Below, in pieces: positions 17,959-26,188 of a stretch of 44,441 nt of DNA. Below the pieces are notes generated by a model. That model worked only from the letters and a program-made list of their open reading frames with translations. It was not told the origin of the DNA and searched no databases. The translations under genes were made by a program, and so were the position numbers. Every line of letters begins with the position of its first letter. The first letter of the stretch is position 1. This DNA comes from JAFHCF01 sp048497495 (GTDB lineage Bacteria; Pseudomonadota; Alphaproteobacteria; Rhizobiales; Ancalomicrobiaceae). Where the stretch lies: the NCBI GenBank assembly GCA_048497495.1, contig JAFHCF010000243.1, positions 1 to 44,441 on the forward strand. The letters run 5' to 3'.

Positions 17959-17993
17959 GCCGGCGCGCGAGGGGTGATCCCCCGCGAGCCGGC
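17959..17993 (-). other. Strong hairpin between hupD and hupF
   Basis: GCCGGC at 17959-17964 pairs with 17988-17993, continuing with CGCG/CGCG and GGGG/CCCC around a four-base loop: about 14 pairs with one bulge and one mismatch. No U-run follows on the minus strand, so it is more likely an mRNA processing or stability element than an intrinsic terminator. Confidence 0.5.
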
Positions 17994-18061
17994 GTTCGAA
18001 CGCTCGTTTCGTCCGCCCCCGAACGGGTCGGCCGAAGAAAATTCCGCGAGGCCCGAGCGCC

Positions 18062-18670
18062 TCAGGTCTCGACCCGACGCTCGTAGGCGGCGAAGTCGAT
18101 GTCGTTTCCGAGCAGCCGGTCCTCGCCGACGACCTCGCCGTGGCGCCTCTCGACCGTGATACCCCACTCGGCGAGGATCGCCAACGCCGCCGAGAGTGCC
18201 GGGTCGATCGAGGCGCGCACCGGTTCGGTGAGCGGCCCGCCCCAATCCTCGAGGTCGAGCGGCTGACAGCCGACGAGCGCCAGCGTCTCGGGATAGGCGC
18301 CGAGCAGGTCGGCCGCCGACAACACTTCCTGGAAGCCGGTCTGATGTAGGCTCATCTTCTTGGCGCCGGTGAACTTCGGCACCTCGTCGTCGCGCACGAT
18401 CTTCATCGTGCCCGGCTCGAGCCCGTAGTCGATGGCGTCGAAGACCAGCAGCCGGTCGTGCTCCTGCAGGAAGTTGACGAGGTAGAGCCCCTGGGTGCCG
18501 CCGTCGAGGATGGTGACGTGGTCGGGGACCCGATAGCGGCGGTGGAACTCCTCCACCACCCGGACCCCGAAGCCCTCGTCGGCCCACAGGATGTTGCCGA
18601 TGCCGAGCACCAGGGTGCGAGGGAGGGTCGCGCCCTCCCCCCCGTCGTTCGTGCGATCGCGGTTCGCCAT
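18062..18670 (-). CDS. hupD: Hydrogenase maturation endopeptidase HupD
   Basis: This protease removes the C-terminal tail of the HupL precursor after nickel insertion. The 202 residues include TLVLGIGNILWADEGFGVRV with the nickel-sensing Glu, then FDAIDYG with the Asp ligand and LHQTGFQE with the His ligand, the three residues known from HybD. Length and order are normal. It starts four bases after the hupC stop. Its substrate, HupL, ends with DPCLACSTHV, the expected cleavage site. Confidence 0.94.
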   Translation of the reverse strand: MANRDRTNDGGEGATLPRTLVLGIGNILWADEGFGVRVVEEFHRRYRVPDHVTILDGGTQGLYLVNFLQEHDRLLVFDAIDYGLEPGTMKIVRDDEVPKFTGAKKMSLHQTGFQEVLSAADLLGAYPETLALVGCQPLDLEDWGGPLTEPVRASIDPALSAALAILAEWGITVERRHGEVVGEDRLLGNDIDFAAYERRVET

Positions 18671-18674
18671 CGGC

Positions 18675-19400
18675 TCAATCCCGGAAGTCGTCGCGGAAGA
18701 CGCGTTCGCCGGAGATGATCGACGAGATCATGCTCTGGCGGCTCATGATGTCCTCGCGCACCGCCGCGTAGATGTGGACGATGGCGAACACCACGATCGC
18801 CCACATGCCGAGGTGATGCCAGGTGTGGATGTCCTGGCTGTTGGGGAAGATGTCGAACATCCACCCGAACACCGCGTGCTGCCAGCTGTCGATCCCCTCG
18901 CCCTCGGAATAGAGCGCGAAGCCCGAGCAGATCATGAACACCAGGAAGACCATGAAGGAGAACATCGCCACGTGCCCGAGCGGGTTGTGGCCAATGTATT
19001 TCTTCGGATCCTTGGTGAGGAAGAGATACCACTTGAGTTCGAACCACACCCCCCAGAGCCAGGTCTTGTCCCAGAAGGGCAGATAGAACACCTGCCGCGA
19101 GTAGGGGTTGCCGACGAAGGCCCAGTAGATCCGCATCAGGAAGGCCACCGCCAGGATCTGGCCGGCGGCGAAGTGGGTGAAGCGGATGTAGCCCATGAGG
19201 AAGTGCTGCGAGGCTTCGCCCGACACCGAGGGCAGCGGCGAGCCGATGAAGTAGCCCGAGACGCAGAGCGTCACGATGGCGAAGGCATTGACCCAGTGCC
19301 ACAGACGCACCGGGGCCTCATAGACATAGATGGTCTGCCGGGCCTCGGCCCGTTCGCCGTGGGCGTCCAACGCGCCCTGCAATTCGACGGTCTGGTTCAT
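18675..19400 (-). CDS. hupC: Ni/Fe-hydrogenase b-type cytochrome subunit HupC
   Basis: A 241-residue membrane cytochrome b that anchors HupSL and passes electrons to the quinone pool. Four hydrophobic segments are visible (about residues 33-53, 76-100, 143-165 and 195-215), with His residues for two haems in VRLWHWVNAF, RFTHFAAGQ and HTWHHLGMWAIVVFAIVHIYAAVRED. Follows hupL after 118 bases that hold a UUCG hairpin. Confidence 0.94.
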   Translation of the reverse strand: MNQTVELQGALDAHGERAEARQTIYVYEAPVRLWHWVNAFAIVTLCVSGYFIGSPLPSVSGEASQHFLMGYIRFTHFAAGQILAVAFLMRIYWAFVGNPYSRQVFYLPFWDKTWLWGVWFELKWYLFLTKDPKKYIGHNPLGHVAMFSFMVFLVFMICSGFALYSEGEGIDSWQHAVFGWMFDIFPNSQDIHTWHHLGMWAIVVFAIVHIYAAVREDIMSRQSMISSIISGERVFRDDFRD

Positions 19401-19483
19401 GATCCCCTCCCTGGGGCCGGCGCTCCGGCATCACCCGACACGCGCGGCCGCCGCTGTTCTTCTCGACGAGACTGTCCGGCGAC

Positions 19484-19499
19484 CGGCGGCGAACCGCCG
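19484..19499 (-). other. UUCG-tetraloop hairpin between hupL and hupC
   Basis: On the minus strand CGGCGG-TTCG-CCGCCG, a six-pair GC stem closed by an exceptionally stable UUCG loop, 20 bases after the hupL stop. There is no U-run beyond it. It may protect the hupSL message from 3' decay and reduce read-through to hupC. Confidence 0.55.
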
Positions 19500-19518
19500 A
19501 TCGCGTTTTGCTCGAGGA

Positions 19519-21309
19519 TCAGCGAACCGTGACCTTGGCCATCTCCTGGCCGTCCGGCGACATGACGTGGGTCGAGCACGCCAGGCACGGGTCGAAGGAA
19601 TGGATGGTCCGCAGGATTTCCAAGGGCTGGATCGGATCCGCCATCGGCGTGTCCATCAGCGAGGCTTCGAAGGCGCCGATGTTGCCTTTCGGGTCACGCG
19701 GCGACCCGTTCCAGGTGGTCGGCACGACGCACTGATAGTTGTCGATCTTGCCGTCCTTGATCTTGATCCAGTGGGCGAGCGCGCCGCGCGGCGCCTCGGT
19801 GAAGCCGACGCCCTTGACCTCCTTCGGCCAGGTCTCCGGCTTCCACTTCTCGGTGTTGGCGGTGGACGAGTCGCCGGCCTTGATGTTGGCCATCAGCTTG
19901 TCCTGGAAGTAGCGCATCTGCCGCGCCGCCCACTGGCACTCGAGCGCGCGCGCCGCGGTGCGACCGAGGGTTGAGAACAGCGCCGTGATCGGCAGACCGA
20001 GGTCCTTGAGCAGCTTGTCGGTCGGGTCCTTGAACTCGGCCTTGCCCTGGGCGTAACCGACGATGTAGCGGGCGAGCGGGCCCACCTCGACGGCGTTGCC
20101 CTTCCAACGCGGCGACTTGATCCAGGAGTACTTCGCCTCCTCGTCGAGCGCCTCGATGTTGGTCTTGGTGCCCTTGGCCTTCGGCCCCAGCACGTAGTTC
20201 GGCTCGGTGACGCCGTCCCACGGATGCAGACCCTTGGTCTCGTCCGGGTACTTGTACCAGGAGTGGGTGACGAACTCCTGGACCTGGCTCGGATCCTTCA
20301 GGTCGACCGGCATCACTTCCCCGAGGTTGCCGTTGAGGATGACGCCGTGCGGTAGCTTCAGCGACGACGGCGAATGGTCGTTGGCGTGCTCGGGAATATC
20401 GCCATAGCTCATCACCGAGGTGCCCGACAGGCCGCCGCCGTAGAGCCAATCCTTGTAGAACGAGCCGATCGCCTGGACATCGGGCAGGTAGACCTGCTCG
20501 GTGAACTCGATGCAGCGATCGATGATCGACGAGACGAGGTTGAGCCGTTCCATGTTGATGGCGCCGACCGCGCCGACGCCGTCGACGTTGATGGCGCAGG
20601 GCACGCCACCGACCAGCCAGTTCGGATGTGGGTTCTTGCCGCCGTAGATGGTGTGGACCTTGACGATCTCCTTCTGAAAGTCGAGCGCCTCCAGATAATG
20701 GGCGACCGCCATCAGGTTGGCTTCCGGCGGAAGCTTATAGGCCGGATGGCCCCAATAGCCGTTCTTGAAGGGGCCGAGCTGTCCGGACTCGACGAACTTC
20801 TTCAGCCGCGTCTGCAGATCCTTGAAGTAACCGGGCGACGACAGCGGCCAATTGGAGATCGACTGGGCCAGCGCCGAGGTCGCCTTGGGATCGGCGGAGA
20901 GCGCCGAGACCACGTCGACCCAGTCGAGCGCATGCAGGTGATAGAAGTGCACGAGATGATCGTGCACCTGCAGGCACAGCTGCATGATGTTGCGGATGGA
21001 GTTGGCGTTCTCCGGGATCTTGATGTCGAGGGCGTTCTCCACCGCGCGCACCGAGGTGAGCGCGTGGGTGCCGGTGCACACCCCACAGATCCGCTCGGTG
21101 AAGGCCCAGGCGTCGCGCGGATCGCGGCCCTTGAGGATCACCTCGATGCCGCGCCACATGGTCCCGGTGGAGACGGCGTTGCGGATGACGTTGTTGCTGT
21201 CGACGTTCACCTCGACGCGCATGTGACCCTCGATGCGGGTCACCGGATCGACGACGATGCGCTTGCCGGAATTGTCGAGATTGAAACCGTTCGGTGTCTG
21301 GATGCCCAT
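19519..21309 (-). CDS. hupL: Uptake [NiFe]-hydrogenase large subunit HupL
   Basis: The catalytic subunit, which oxidises H2 in the periplasm. Of 596 residues, the N-terminal nickel motif is RICGVCTGTHA (about residues 65-75), and the C-terminal one is DPCLACSTHV; the tail after the His (starting VMSPDG) is the peptide removed by HupD. Length is that of group 1 membrane-bound enzymes. It has no signal peptide, being co-exported with HupS. Starts 46 bases after hupS. Confidence 0.97.
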   Translation of the reverse strand: MGIQTPNGFNLDNSGKRIVVDPVTRIEGHMRVEVNVDSNNVIRNAVSTGTMWRGIEVILKGRDPRDAWAFTERICGVCTGTHALTSVRAVENALDIKIPENANSIRNIMQLCLQVHDHLVHFYHLHALDWVDVVSALSADPKATSALAQSISNWPLSSPGYFKDLQTRLKKFVESGQLGPFKNGYWGHPAYKLPPEANLMAVAHYLEALDFQKEIVKVHTIYGGKNPHPNWLVGGVPCAINVDGVGAVGAINMERLNLVSSIIDRCIEFTEQVYLPDVQAIGSFYKDWLYGGGLSGTSVMSYGDIPEHANDHSPSSLKLPHGVILNGNLGEVMPVDLKDPSQVQEFVTHSWYKYPDETKGLHPWDGVTEPNYVLGPKAKGTKTNIEALDEEAKYSWIKSPRWKGNAVEVGPLARYIVGYAQGKAEFKDPTDKLLKDLGLPITALFSTLGRTAARALECQWAARQMRYFQDKLMANIKAGDSSTANTEKWKPETWPKEVKGVGFTEAPRGALAHWIKIKDGKIDNYQCVVPTTWNGSPRDPKGNIGAFEASLMDTPMADPIQPLEILRTIHSFDPCLACSTHVMSPDGQEMAKVTVR

Positions 21310-21355
21310 GACGGCGTTTCCCTGAATTCGAGTTCGTTGCGAGGAGCGATCCGGA

Positions 21356-22438
21356 TCAGTCGACGTTTTCCGGCTTCTTGATCACGCGCTTGACCGCCGT
21401 CACCGCCGCGTGCGCCGCGACGCCCGCCACGACCACGCCGGCCGCCGTCGCGCCGACCGTGTCGGCGTTGGCCTCGATGCCGAACTGTTGGATGTTGGTG
21501 AGCCGGTCGTAGAACGAGCCCTTGTCCCAGAAATTGTCTTCCGAGCAGCCGATGCAGCCGTGACCGGACTGGATCGGGAAGGAGACGCCGCCGTTCCAGC
21601 GCACGGTGGAACAGGCGTTGTAGGTGGTCGGACCCTTGCACCCCATCTTGTAGAGGCAGTAGCCCTTCTTCGCGCCGTCGTCGTCCCACTCCTCGACGAA
21701 CTGGCCGGCGTCGAAATGCGGCCGGCGGTAGCACTTGTCGTGGATGCGCTGCGAATAGAACATCTTCGGCCGGCCCTGCCGGTCGAGCTCGGGCAGGCGC
21801 CCGAAGGTCGTCACGAAGGTGACGACACCGGTCATGACTTCCGCGATCGGCGGGCAGCCCGGCACCTTGATGATCGGCTTGTTCTTGATCACCTTGTCGA
21901 TCGGCGTCGCCTGGGTCGGATTGGGCTTGGCCGCCTGGACGCAACCCCACGAGGCGCAGGCGCCCCAGGCGATGATCGCCATGGCGTCCTCGGCCATCTC
22001 CTTCAGCTTCTCGACGAAGGGGCGACCGCCGTCGATGCAGAACATGCCGCCTTCGTTCAAGGGCGGATTGCCCTCGACGGCGAGGATGTACTGGCCCTTG
22101 TACTTGGCCCGCGTCTCCTCGAGGATCGCCTCGGCCTGGTGGCCGGCCGCCGCCATGATCGTGTCGTCGTAGTCGAGCGAGATCATCGACAGGACGACGT
22201 CCTTGACCAGCGGATGGGCCGAGCGGATGAAGCTCTCCGAGCAGCAGGTGCATTCGAGCCCGTGCATCCAGATCACCGGAATGCGCGGCTTGGTCTCCAG
22301 CGCGTGCGCCATCTCGGAGGCCGCCGTCGACCCGAGCCCCAGGCTCGCCGCCGTCAACGAACAGAACTTGGTGAAGCTGCGGCGCGTGATCCCCTGACGA
22401 CGGATCACCTCATAGAACGTTTCCTGGCCGGTACTCAT
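21356..22438 (-). CDS. hupS: Uptake [NiFe]-hydrogenase small subunit HupS
   Basis: The iron-sulfur subunit that carries electrons from HupL to HupC. Its 360 residues start with a twin-arginine signal (TRRSFTKFCS), followed by the proximal-cluster motif LECTCCSES, then GCPP, and the HDKCYRR and GCKGP / GCIGCSEDNFWDKG segments for the medial and distal clusters. A hydrophobic C-terminal helix (about residues 330-350) anchors it near HupC. The proximal CTCC pair is the standard type, not the six-Cys oxygen-tolerant form in full: C-T-C-C with C in CGACASWGC-like WGACASWGC. Start ATG 22438 puts the Tat signal at residue 18; an ATG further upstream would cross the predicted leader. Confidence 0.97.
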   Translation of the reverse strand: MSTGQETFYEVIRRQGITRRSFTKFCSLTAASLGLGSTAASEMAHALETKPRIPVIWMHGLECTCCSESFIRSAHPLVKDVVLSMISLDYDDTIMAAAGHQAEAILEETRAKYKGQYILAVEGNPPLNEGGMFCIDGGRPFVEKLKEMAEDAMAIIAWGACASWGCVQAAKPNPTQATPIDKVIKNKPIIKVPGCPPIAEVMTGVVTFVTTFGRLPELDRQGRPKMFYSQRIHDKCYRRPHFDAGQFVEEWDDDGAKKGYCLYKMGCKGPTTYNACSTVRWNGGVSFPIQSGHGCIGCSEDNFWDKGSFYDRLTNIQQFGIEANADTVGATAAGVVVAGVAAHAAVTAVKRVIKKPENVD

Positions 22439-22528
22439 CTCGAGCCTCCCCCATGGCGCTTTTGCCTGCGTCCGTCCGCCTCCGCCCGGCAGGTCCCTGC
22501 GGTGAGGCAAACGTCGTGAGGGTAGGAA

Positions 22529-22545
22529 AGCAAGCTCCGGGCCAA
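22529..22545 (-). promoter_or_regulatory. Sigma-54 promoter of hupSL
   Basis: Minus strand TTGGCCCGGAGCTTGCT fits the -24/-12 consensus with ten bases between GG and GC. Start of transcription would be near 22518, giving a leader of about 80 bases that holds a seven-base inverted repeat (TTTGCCT 22461-22467, AGGCAAA 22505-22511). An imperfect inverted repeat CGGAAATCC/GGATTCCG at 22570-22588 lies about 60 bases upstream of the predicted start and could bind an activator. Confidence 0.78.
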
Positions 22546-22677
22546 CTCGGCCTGCGGCTCTTCGTCTTCCGGAAATCCACGGATTCCGCCGTTTTGTCGC
22601 AGCCGATCCGATCGAGTTGGGAATGGCTCGCAGCCTGCCTCGCGCCAGCCTGTCAGGGCGACGACCAGCGTCGGAAA

Positions 22678-22718
22678 GCCGGTTTACAGCCGGCGTTCGA
22701 CCGCTTCGAACCCGGTCG
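22678..22718 (-). terminator. Two consecutive hairpins after hupV
   Basis: Four bases after the hupV stop, CGACCG/CGGTCG (22698-22718), and then GCCGG/CCGGC (22678-22694). Neither is followed by a U-run. They may mark the end of the hupUV transcript before the hupS promoter; evidence is structural only. Confidence 0.35.
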
Positions 22719-22721
22719 GGC

Positions 22722-24176
22722 TCAGTGCGCGGTGCACACCATGCAAGGGTCGAAGGACCGCACCACGTGCTGGAGGGAGGCCGCGCGCGCGCCGAGATCG
22801 CCGAGAGCCGTCCCCTCCAGCGCCCGTTCCAAGGGACCGGGCACGCCGGCGCCGTCGCGTGGGCTGAAGTTCCAGGTGGTCGGCGCGACGATCTGATAGC
22901 GGGTGATACGGCCGCCCCGCGCCGTCATCCAATGACCGAGGCCGCCGCGCGCCGCCTCGACCAGGCCGATCCCCGACCCGTCGGTCGGTTCGCTGGCGAG
23001 CGCGCAGAAGGGTTCGCCCGGCGCGATCCGCCCGACCCAACCCTCCATCGCCGGGATCACCAGGGCGACCTCGAGCAGGCGCGCCACCACCCGCGAGGCG
23101 ACCGAGGTGCCACCGGCGGCGGCGACCAGCGCCCGGATCAGCGGATGGCCGTCGACCAGTTGCCGCGCCACCGCCCCGACCTCGACCGTCCGCCCGGCAT
23201 AGCGCGGCGCCCGCGCCCAGGAATAGGCGTCGACCCGATCGGCATCCGGATGGGTTTCGGCGCGCGCCGGCGAACCCGCCTCGCCGCCGATCCAGCTCCG
23301 GCTCGGGTCCTCGGTGATCCGCGCCACGTCGAGCCGCGACGACACCGCGCTCGCCGTCTCGAAGAGGCCTGCGGCGAACAGCGGCCGGTCGTCGGCCACG
23401 CCGGGATAGGCGCCGAAGCTCATCGCCGTCCCCGGTCCCGGTCCCAGCCGATGGAGATCGAGGGTGTCGGCGAGCCTTAGGAACCAGGCGAAGTCGCCGC
23501 GCCCCTCGGCCGCCACCCGCGTCAGGCCCTCGATCGTGTCGAGCGCCGCCACCGCCTCCAGCCGCATGCCGCCGAACAACACCGTCTCGGCGAAGCCGCG
23601 CACGTCGGCGAGAATGGCGCGCAGCCGCGTCTTGCCGCCGAGGTCCAGTGCCCGTGTCGTGCCGCCGGCGCGGAAGGCGAGGCTGTGCGGCCATTTGCCG
23701 GCGACCGCCCCCATCACCTCGAGCAATCGCGCCCGCATCGGCAGCATCTCGCCGCTCGCCCGGCCTCTGATCGCGGTGAAGCGCTCGGCGACGTCGCCGT
23801 GCCAGGGCCGGTCGCCATATTCGGCGCGCGCGAAGTCCGGCATGAAGAACAGGTAGAAATGGCTGAGATGGTCGGCGAGATTTTCGGCGGCATGCGCCAG
23901 CGCCGTCGCGACGATGCCGTTCGGCGCCGCCGTGACCCCCGAGAACGAGGCGAGCGCCGCCGCCGCCGCCAGCGACTGCGACACCGAGCAGATGCCGCAG
24001 ATGCGCGGCGCGATCACCAGCGCGTCGCCGACCGGGCGTCCGACCAGGATCTGCTCGAAGCCGCGATAGAGCGGCGTCGTCACCCGCGCCGAGGCGACGC
24101 GGCCGTCCTCGACGTCGAGCGTCAACTCGAGGTCGCCTTCCACCCGGTTGAACGGTCCGACGACGATGCGGCTCAA
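22722..24176 (-). CDS. hupV: Regulatory H2-sensing hydrogenase large subunit HupV (HoxC)
   Basis: The large subunit of the soluble H2 sensor. In 484 residues the nickel motifs are RICGICSVSQS (lacking the usual His, as in other sensors) and a C-terminal DPCMVCTAH that is the very end of the protein. The missing cleavable tail means no HupD processing, a mark of regulatory hydrogenases. The start is a TTG at 24176, overlapping the hupU stop as TTGA and giving SRIVVGPFNRVEGDLEL at the N-terminus; no ATG or GTG fits. Confidence 0.94.
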   Translation of the reverse strand: MSRIVVGPFNRVEGDLELTLDVEDGRVASARVTTPLYRGFEQILVGRPVGDALVIAPRICGICSVSQSLAAAAALASFSGVTAAPNGIVATALAHAAENLADHLSHFYLFFMPDFARAEYGDRPWHGDVAERFTAIRGRASGEMLPMRARLLEVMGAVAGKWPHSLAFRAGGTTRALDLGGKTRLRAILADVRGFAETVLFGGMRLEAVAALDTIEGLTRVAAEGRGDFAWFLRLADTLDLHRLGPGPGTAMSFGAYPGVADDRPLFAAGLFETASAVSSRLDVARITEDPSRSWIGGEAGSPARAETHPDADRVDAYSWARAPRYAGRTVEVGAVARQLVDGHPLIRALVAAAGGTSVASRVVARLLEVALVIPAMEGWVGRIAPGEPFCALASEPTDGSGIGLVEAARGGLGHWMTARGGRITRYQIVAPTTWNFSPRDGAGVPGPLERALEGTALGDLGARAASLQHVVRSFDPCMVCTAH

Positions 24177-25201
24177 CTCTCGCCCCCCTCGTTGCCGGAG
24201 CGCTTGGCCCGTCCCGGCGGCACCACCACGTGGTCCCTCACCGCGTTGAGCCGCACCCGCTTCGGCGTCGCCGATTTCGACAGGGCGGCGAGCGCCATGA
24301 ACCACGCCTTCGGCATGTCGAGCGGCAGGCCGACCGGAATGCCGGCGACCTTCGGCGTCACCAGGAAGCCCCGCGCCCGCTCGAAGTCGGGCGAGGTGCA
24401 GGCGATGCAGGCATAGCCGCCGTCGGTGCACGAGCCCGCGCCGTTCCAGGTGCGTTGGTTGCAGTCGCCGACCGCCTGCGTCGCCTTGCAGCCGAGATGT
24501 TCCATCAGGCAGCCGCGATCCGACGCGGTCTCGGCGCTCGCCTTGAACTCGTAGAACTCGTTGCGCGAGCAGCCGTGGTGGGCGAGGTGATCGGCGAAGA
24601 ACTTCGGCCGGCCCTGGACGTCGAGATCGCTCGCCGTGAGGTCGTTCGCCGCGAGCGCGATCAGCGTCTCGACGATCCAGCCGGGGTGAGGGGCGCAGCC
24701 GGCGATGTTGACCACCGGCAGGCCACCCGCGCCGCGATGACCGGCGCCCAGCGCCCCACCGCGTTCGGAGCCGGAAAACTGCAGCCCGCAGCCCTCGCCC
24801 GGATCGGGCACCGCCACCGGAATGCCGCCATAGGCGGCGCAACTGCCGACCGCGATGGTGTGGCGCGCTCTCGGCGCCAGCGCGCGGATCCAGTCGAGCA
24901 GGCTGCGTCCGGTGCCGGCGAGCATCTGGAAGCGCCCGGTGCCGTTCGGCGCGGTCAAGACCGTGCCCTCGACCACCAGCGCGTCGAGCGGCGCGCGCCC
25001 GTCGACCACGGCGTCCAGAATCTCGACCACCTCCGAGCCGGTCGCCTCCGACACGGACGGATGCCACAGGATATCGATGCCGAAGGCGTCGAGTTCGGCG
25101 AACAGGCCGCCGCGGCCGTGCTCCAGCAACGCCATGGTGCAGCCGCCGCACGATCCCGCCTGCAGCCACAAGACCGTGAACCGTCCCGTCGTCGCGCCCA
25201 C
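24173..25201 (-). CDS. hupU: Regulatory H2-sensing hydrogenase small subunit HupU (HoxB)
   Basis: The small subunit of the H2 sensor that signals to HupT. It has the proximal-cluster motif LQAGSCGGCTM at the N-terminus, then GSCAAYGG, NIAGCAPHPGW, and the C-terminal cluster motifs HGCSRNEFYEF, GCKAT and CIACTSPDF. There is no Tat signal and no C-terminal anchor, so it stays in the cytoplasm. I chose GTG 25201, which follows GGAGGCGGAG and gives 342 residues like other HoxB proteins; a TTG at 25282 would add 27 residues of poor similarity to the family. The stop overlaps the hupV start. Confidence 0.93.
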   Translation of the reverse strand: MGATTGRFTVLWLQAGSCGGCTMALLEHGRGGLFAELDAFGIDILWHPSVSEATGSEVVEILDAVVDGRAPLDALVVEGTVLTAPNGTGRFQMLAGTGRSLLDWIRALAPRARHTIAVGSCAAYGGIPVAVPDPGEGCGLQFSGSERGGALGAGHRGAGGLPVVNIAGCAPHPGWIVETLIALAANDLTASDLDVQGRPKFFADHLAHHGCSRNEFYEFKASAETASDRGCLMEHLGCKATQAVGDCNQRTWNGAGSCTDGGYACIACTSPDFERARGFLVTPKVAGIPVGLPLDMPKAWFMALAALSKSATPKRVRLNAVRDHVVVPPGRAKRSGNEGGES

Positions 25202-25324
25202 CGGCTCCGCCTCCCGCGGCGGGCGATCGATCGCGCCCGCAGATTCCCCCTCAGGGGACCACGCTTTCCCACACCGCGACAAGAGGGCCGATCGCCGAGC
25301 CCGATCGCGCCGGCCGCGCCGGGG

Positions 25325-25777
25325 TCAGGCGGCGGCGCGTCTGCGACGGACGTAGAGCGTCCGATCGACGCTCGCCACCAGACCGCCCTCGGCGTTCGTG
25401 ACCTCGCAGCGGAACACCGGCAGCGCCTTGGCGCCCTCGGCGGTGGCGGCGCGGATCTCGGCGAGACGGTCGTCGTCGAGGTGGAAACGGGCCCGCACCG
25501 TGCCCCGTCCCGGCGAGACGTAGTCGATGGTCGCCGCCTTGTCCCACACGACATAGTCACGCCCCAGGCGGTGGACCAGCATCAGCATGTAGAACGGGTC
25601 GGTCATGGCGAACAGCGACCCGCCGAAATGGGTGCCGACATAATTGCGGTTGAGCCGCCCGAGCCGCATCTCGACCTCGACCTCGCGCCAATCCTCGGCG
25701 ATGCGGGTGACGCGGATCCCGGTGAACAAGAACGGCGGCCACAGATTCATCAGTCGCCGGAAGGTGCTGGTCTTCAT
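25325..25777 (-). CDS. DUF4442-type hotdog thioesterase-like protein
   Basis: A 150-residue single-domain hotdog-fold protein. FTGIRVTRIAEDW, GRLNRNYVGTHFGGSLFAMTD and DYVVWDKAATIDYVSPG are the DUF4442/YiiD-C-like pattern, a group that probably hydrolyses acyl thioesters; no substrate is established. It lies 123 bases upstream of hupU on the same strand, so it could share a transcript with hupUV, but it has no known role in hydrogenase function. A palindrome overlaps its probable promoter. Confidence 0.82.
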   Translation of the reverse strand: MKTSTFRRLMNLWPPFLFTGIRVTRIAEDWREVEVEMRLGRLNRNYVGTHFGGSLFAMTDPFYMLMLVHRLGRDYVVWDKAATIDYVSPGRGTVRARFHLDDDRLAEIRAATAEGAKALPVFRCEVTNAEGGLVASVDRTLYVRRRRAAA

Positions 25778-25837
25778 CCTCGTGCCTCGCGGGATGCCGG
25801 ACGACCTCGGCCGGCGACGGCCCTTTGAGACATGACG

Positions 25838-25853
25838 TTGACCAATACGTCAA
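25838..25853. promoter_or_regulatory. Palindrome upstream of DUF4442 gene
   Basis: TTGACCAATACGTCAA: arms TTGAC and GTCAA around six bases, about 60-75 bases upstream of the thioesterase start. It resembles operators of TetR or MerR-family fatty-acid and branched-chain regulators, but no regulator can be named. Confidence 0.4.
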
Positions 25854-25913
25854 TAGGCATCCCGCAACGCCCTCGTCGGCCGAAAGGGCCACAGCCGCTG
25901 TAAGAATATCATC

Positions 25914-25967
25914 CGGAAACCGCGAAACGACTGGAAGGTTTATTTCCAGATTTTGCGTAGGTTTCCG
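25914..25967. promoter_or_regulatory. Nested inverted repeats
   Basis: Outer arms CGGAAACC (25914-25921) and GGTTTCCG (25960-25967) enclose inner arms CTGGAA (25931-25936) and TTCCAG (25944-25949), with nearly equal spacers. Both pairs are perfect. It could be a two-site operator or an RNA cruciform. Confidence 0.45.
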
Positions 25968-26018
25968 AATGGCGAGTTGTCACGGGGCGCTCGGACGGCA
26001 GTCGGCGCATATATGAGC

Positions 26019-26031
26019 ATATTCGGAATAT
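26019..26031. promoter_or_regulatory. ATATTC-G-GAATAT palindrome, possible ArsR-family operator
   Basis: A perfect 13-base palindrome about 160 bases before the cytochrome gene, preceded by another ATAT half-site (26009-26014 region). ATTC/GAAT-containing AT-rich palindromes are typical for ArsR-type sulfide or persulfide sensors such as SqrR/BigR, which would suit the sulfur genes downstream. The half-site spacing differs from the published SqrR spacing as I recall it, so the match is tentative. Confidence 0.4.
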
Positions 26032-26188
26032 CAGATCTGCTCGATCGCCCAAGAGAAGCGGCAGACGAGTTCCTCGCCGTCCGACCGTCGACGCCCCTGG
26101 CGAGTCGCCGGCTGAACGGGTCGATCCCGTGCACCGCTCTCGTCGGAGGCCTCCGGCCTCCGGGCCGAGCCTCATGGGGAGAGCCACG

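Larger units (their letters stand above)
25778..26188. other. Divergent intergenic region between thioesterase and sulfur operon
   Basis: No gene is supported here. The region is clearly richer in A and T than its neighbours and contains three symmetrical elements listed separately (25838-25853, 25914-25967, 26019-26031). This is the expected makeup of a regulated two-way promoter region. Confidence 0.6.

Noticed and set aside
22439..22721. A TTG-N5-CAA HupR site or TTG-N8-CAA Crp/Fnr site before hupS
   Set aside because: Neither pattern was found by reading both strands of this gap; only the sigma-54 promoter and imperfect symmetries are present.
22722..25169. An 815-codon frame that extends HupV through hupU
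   Set aside because: The added part is out of phase with the clearly recognisable HupU; HupV starts at TTG 24176.
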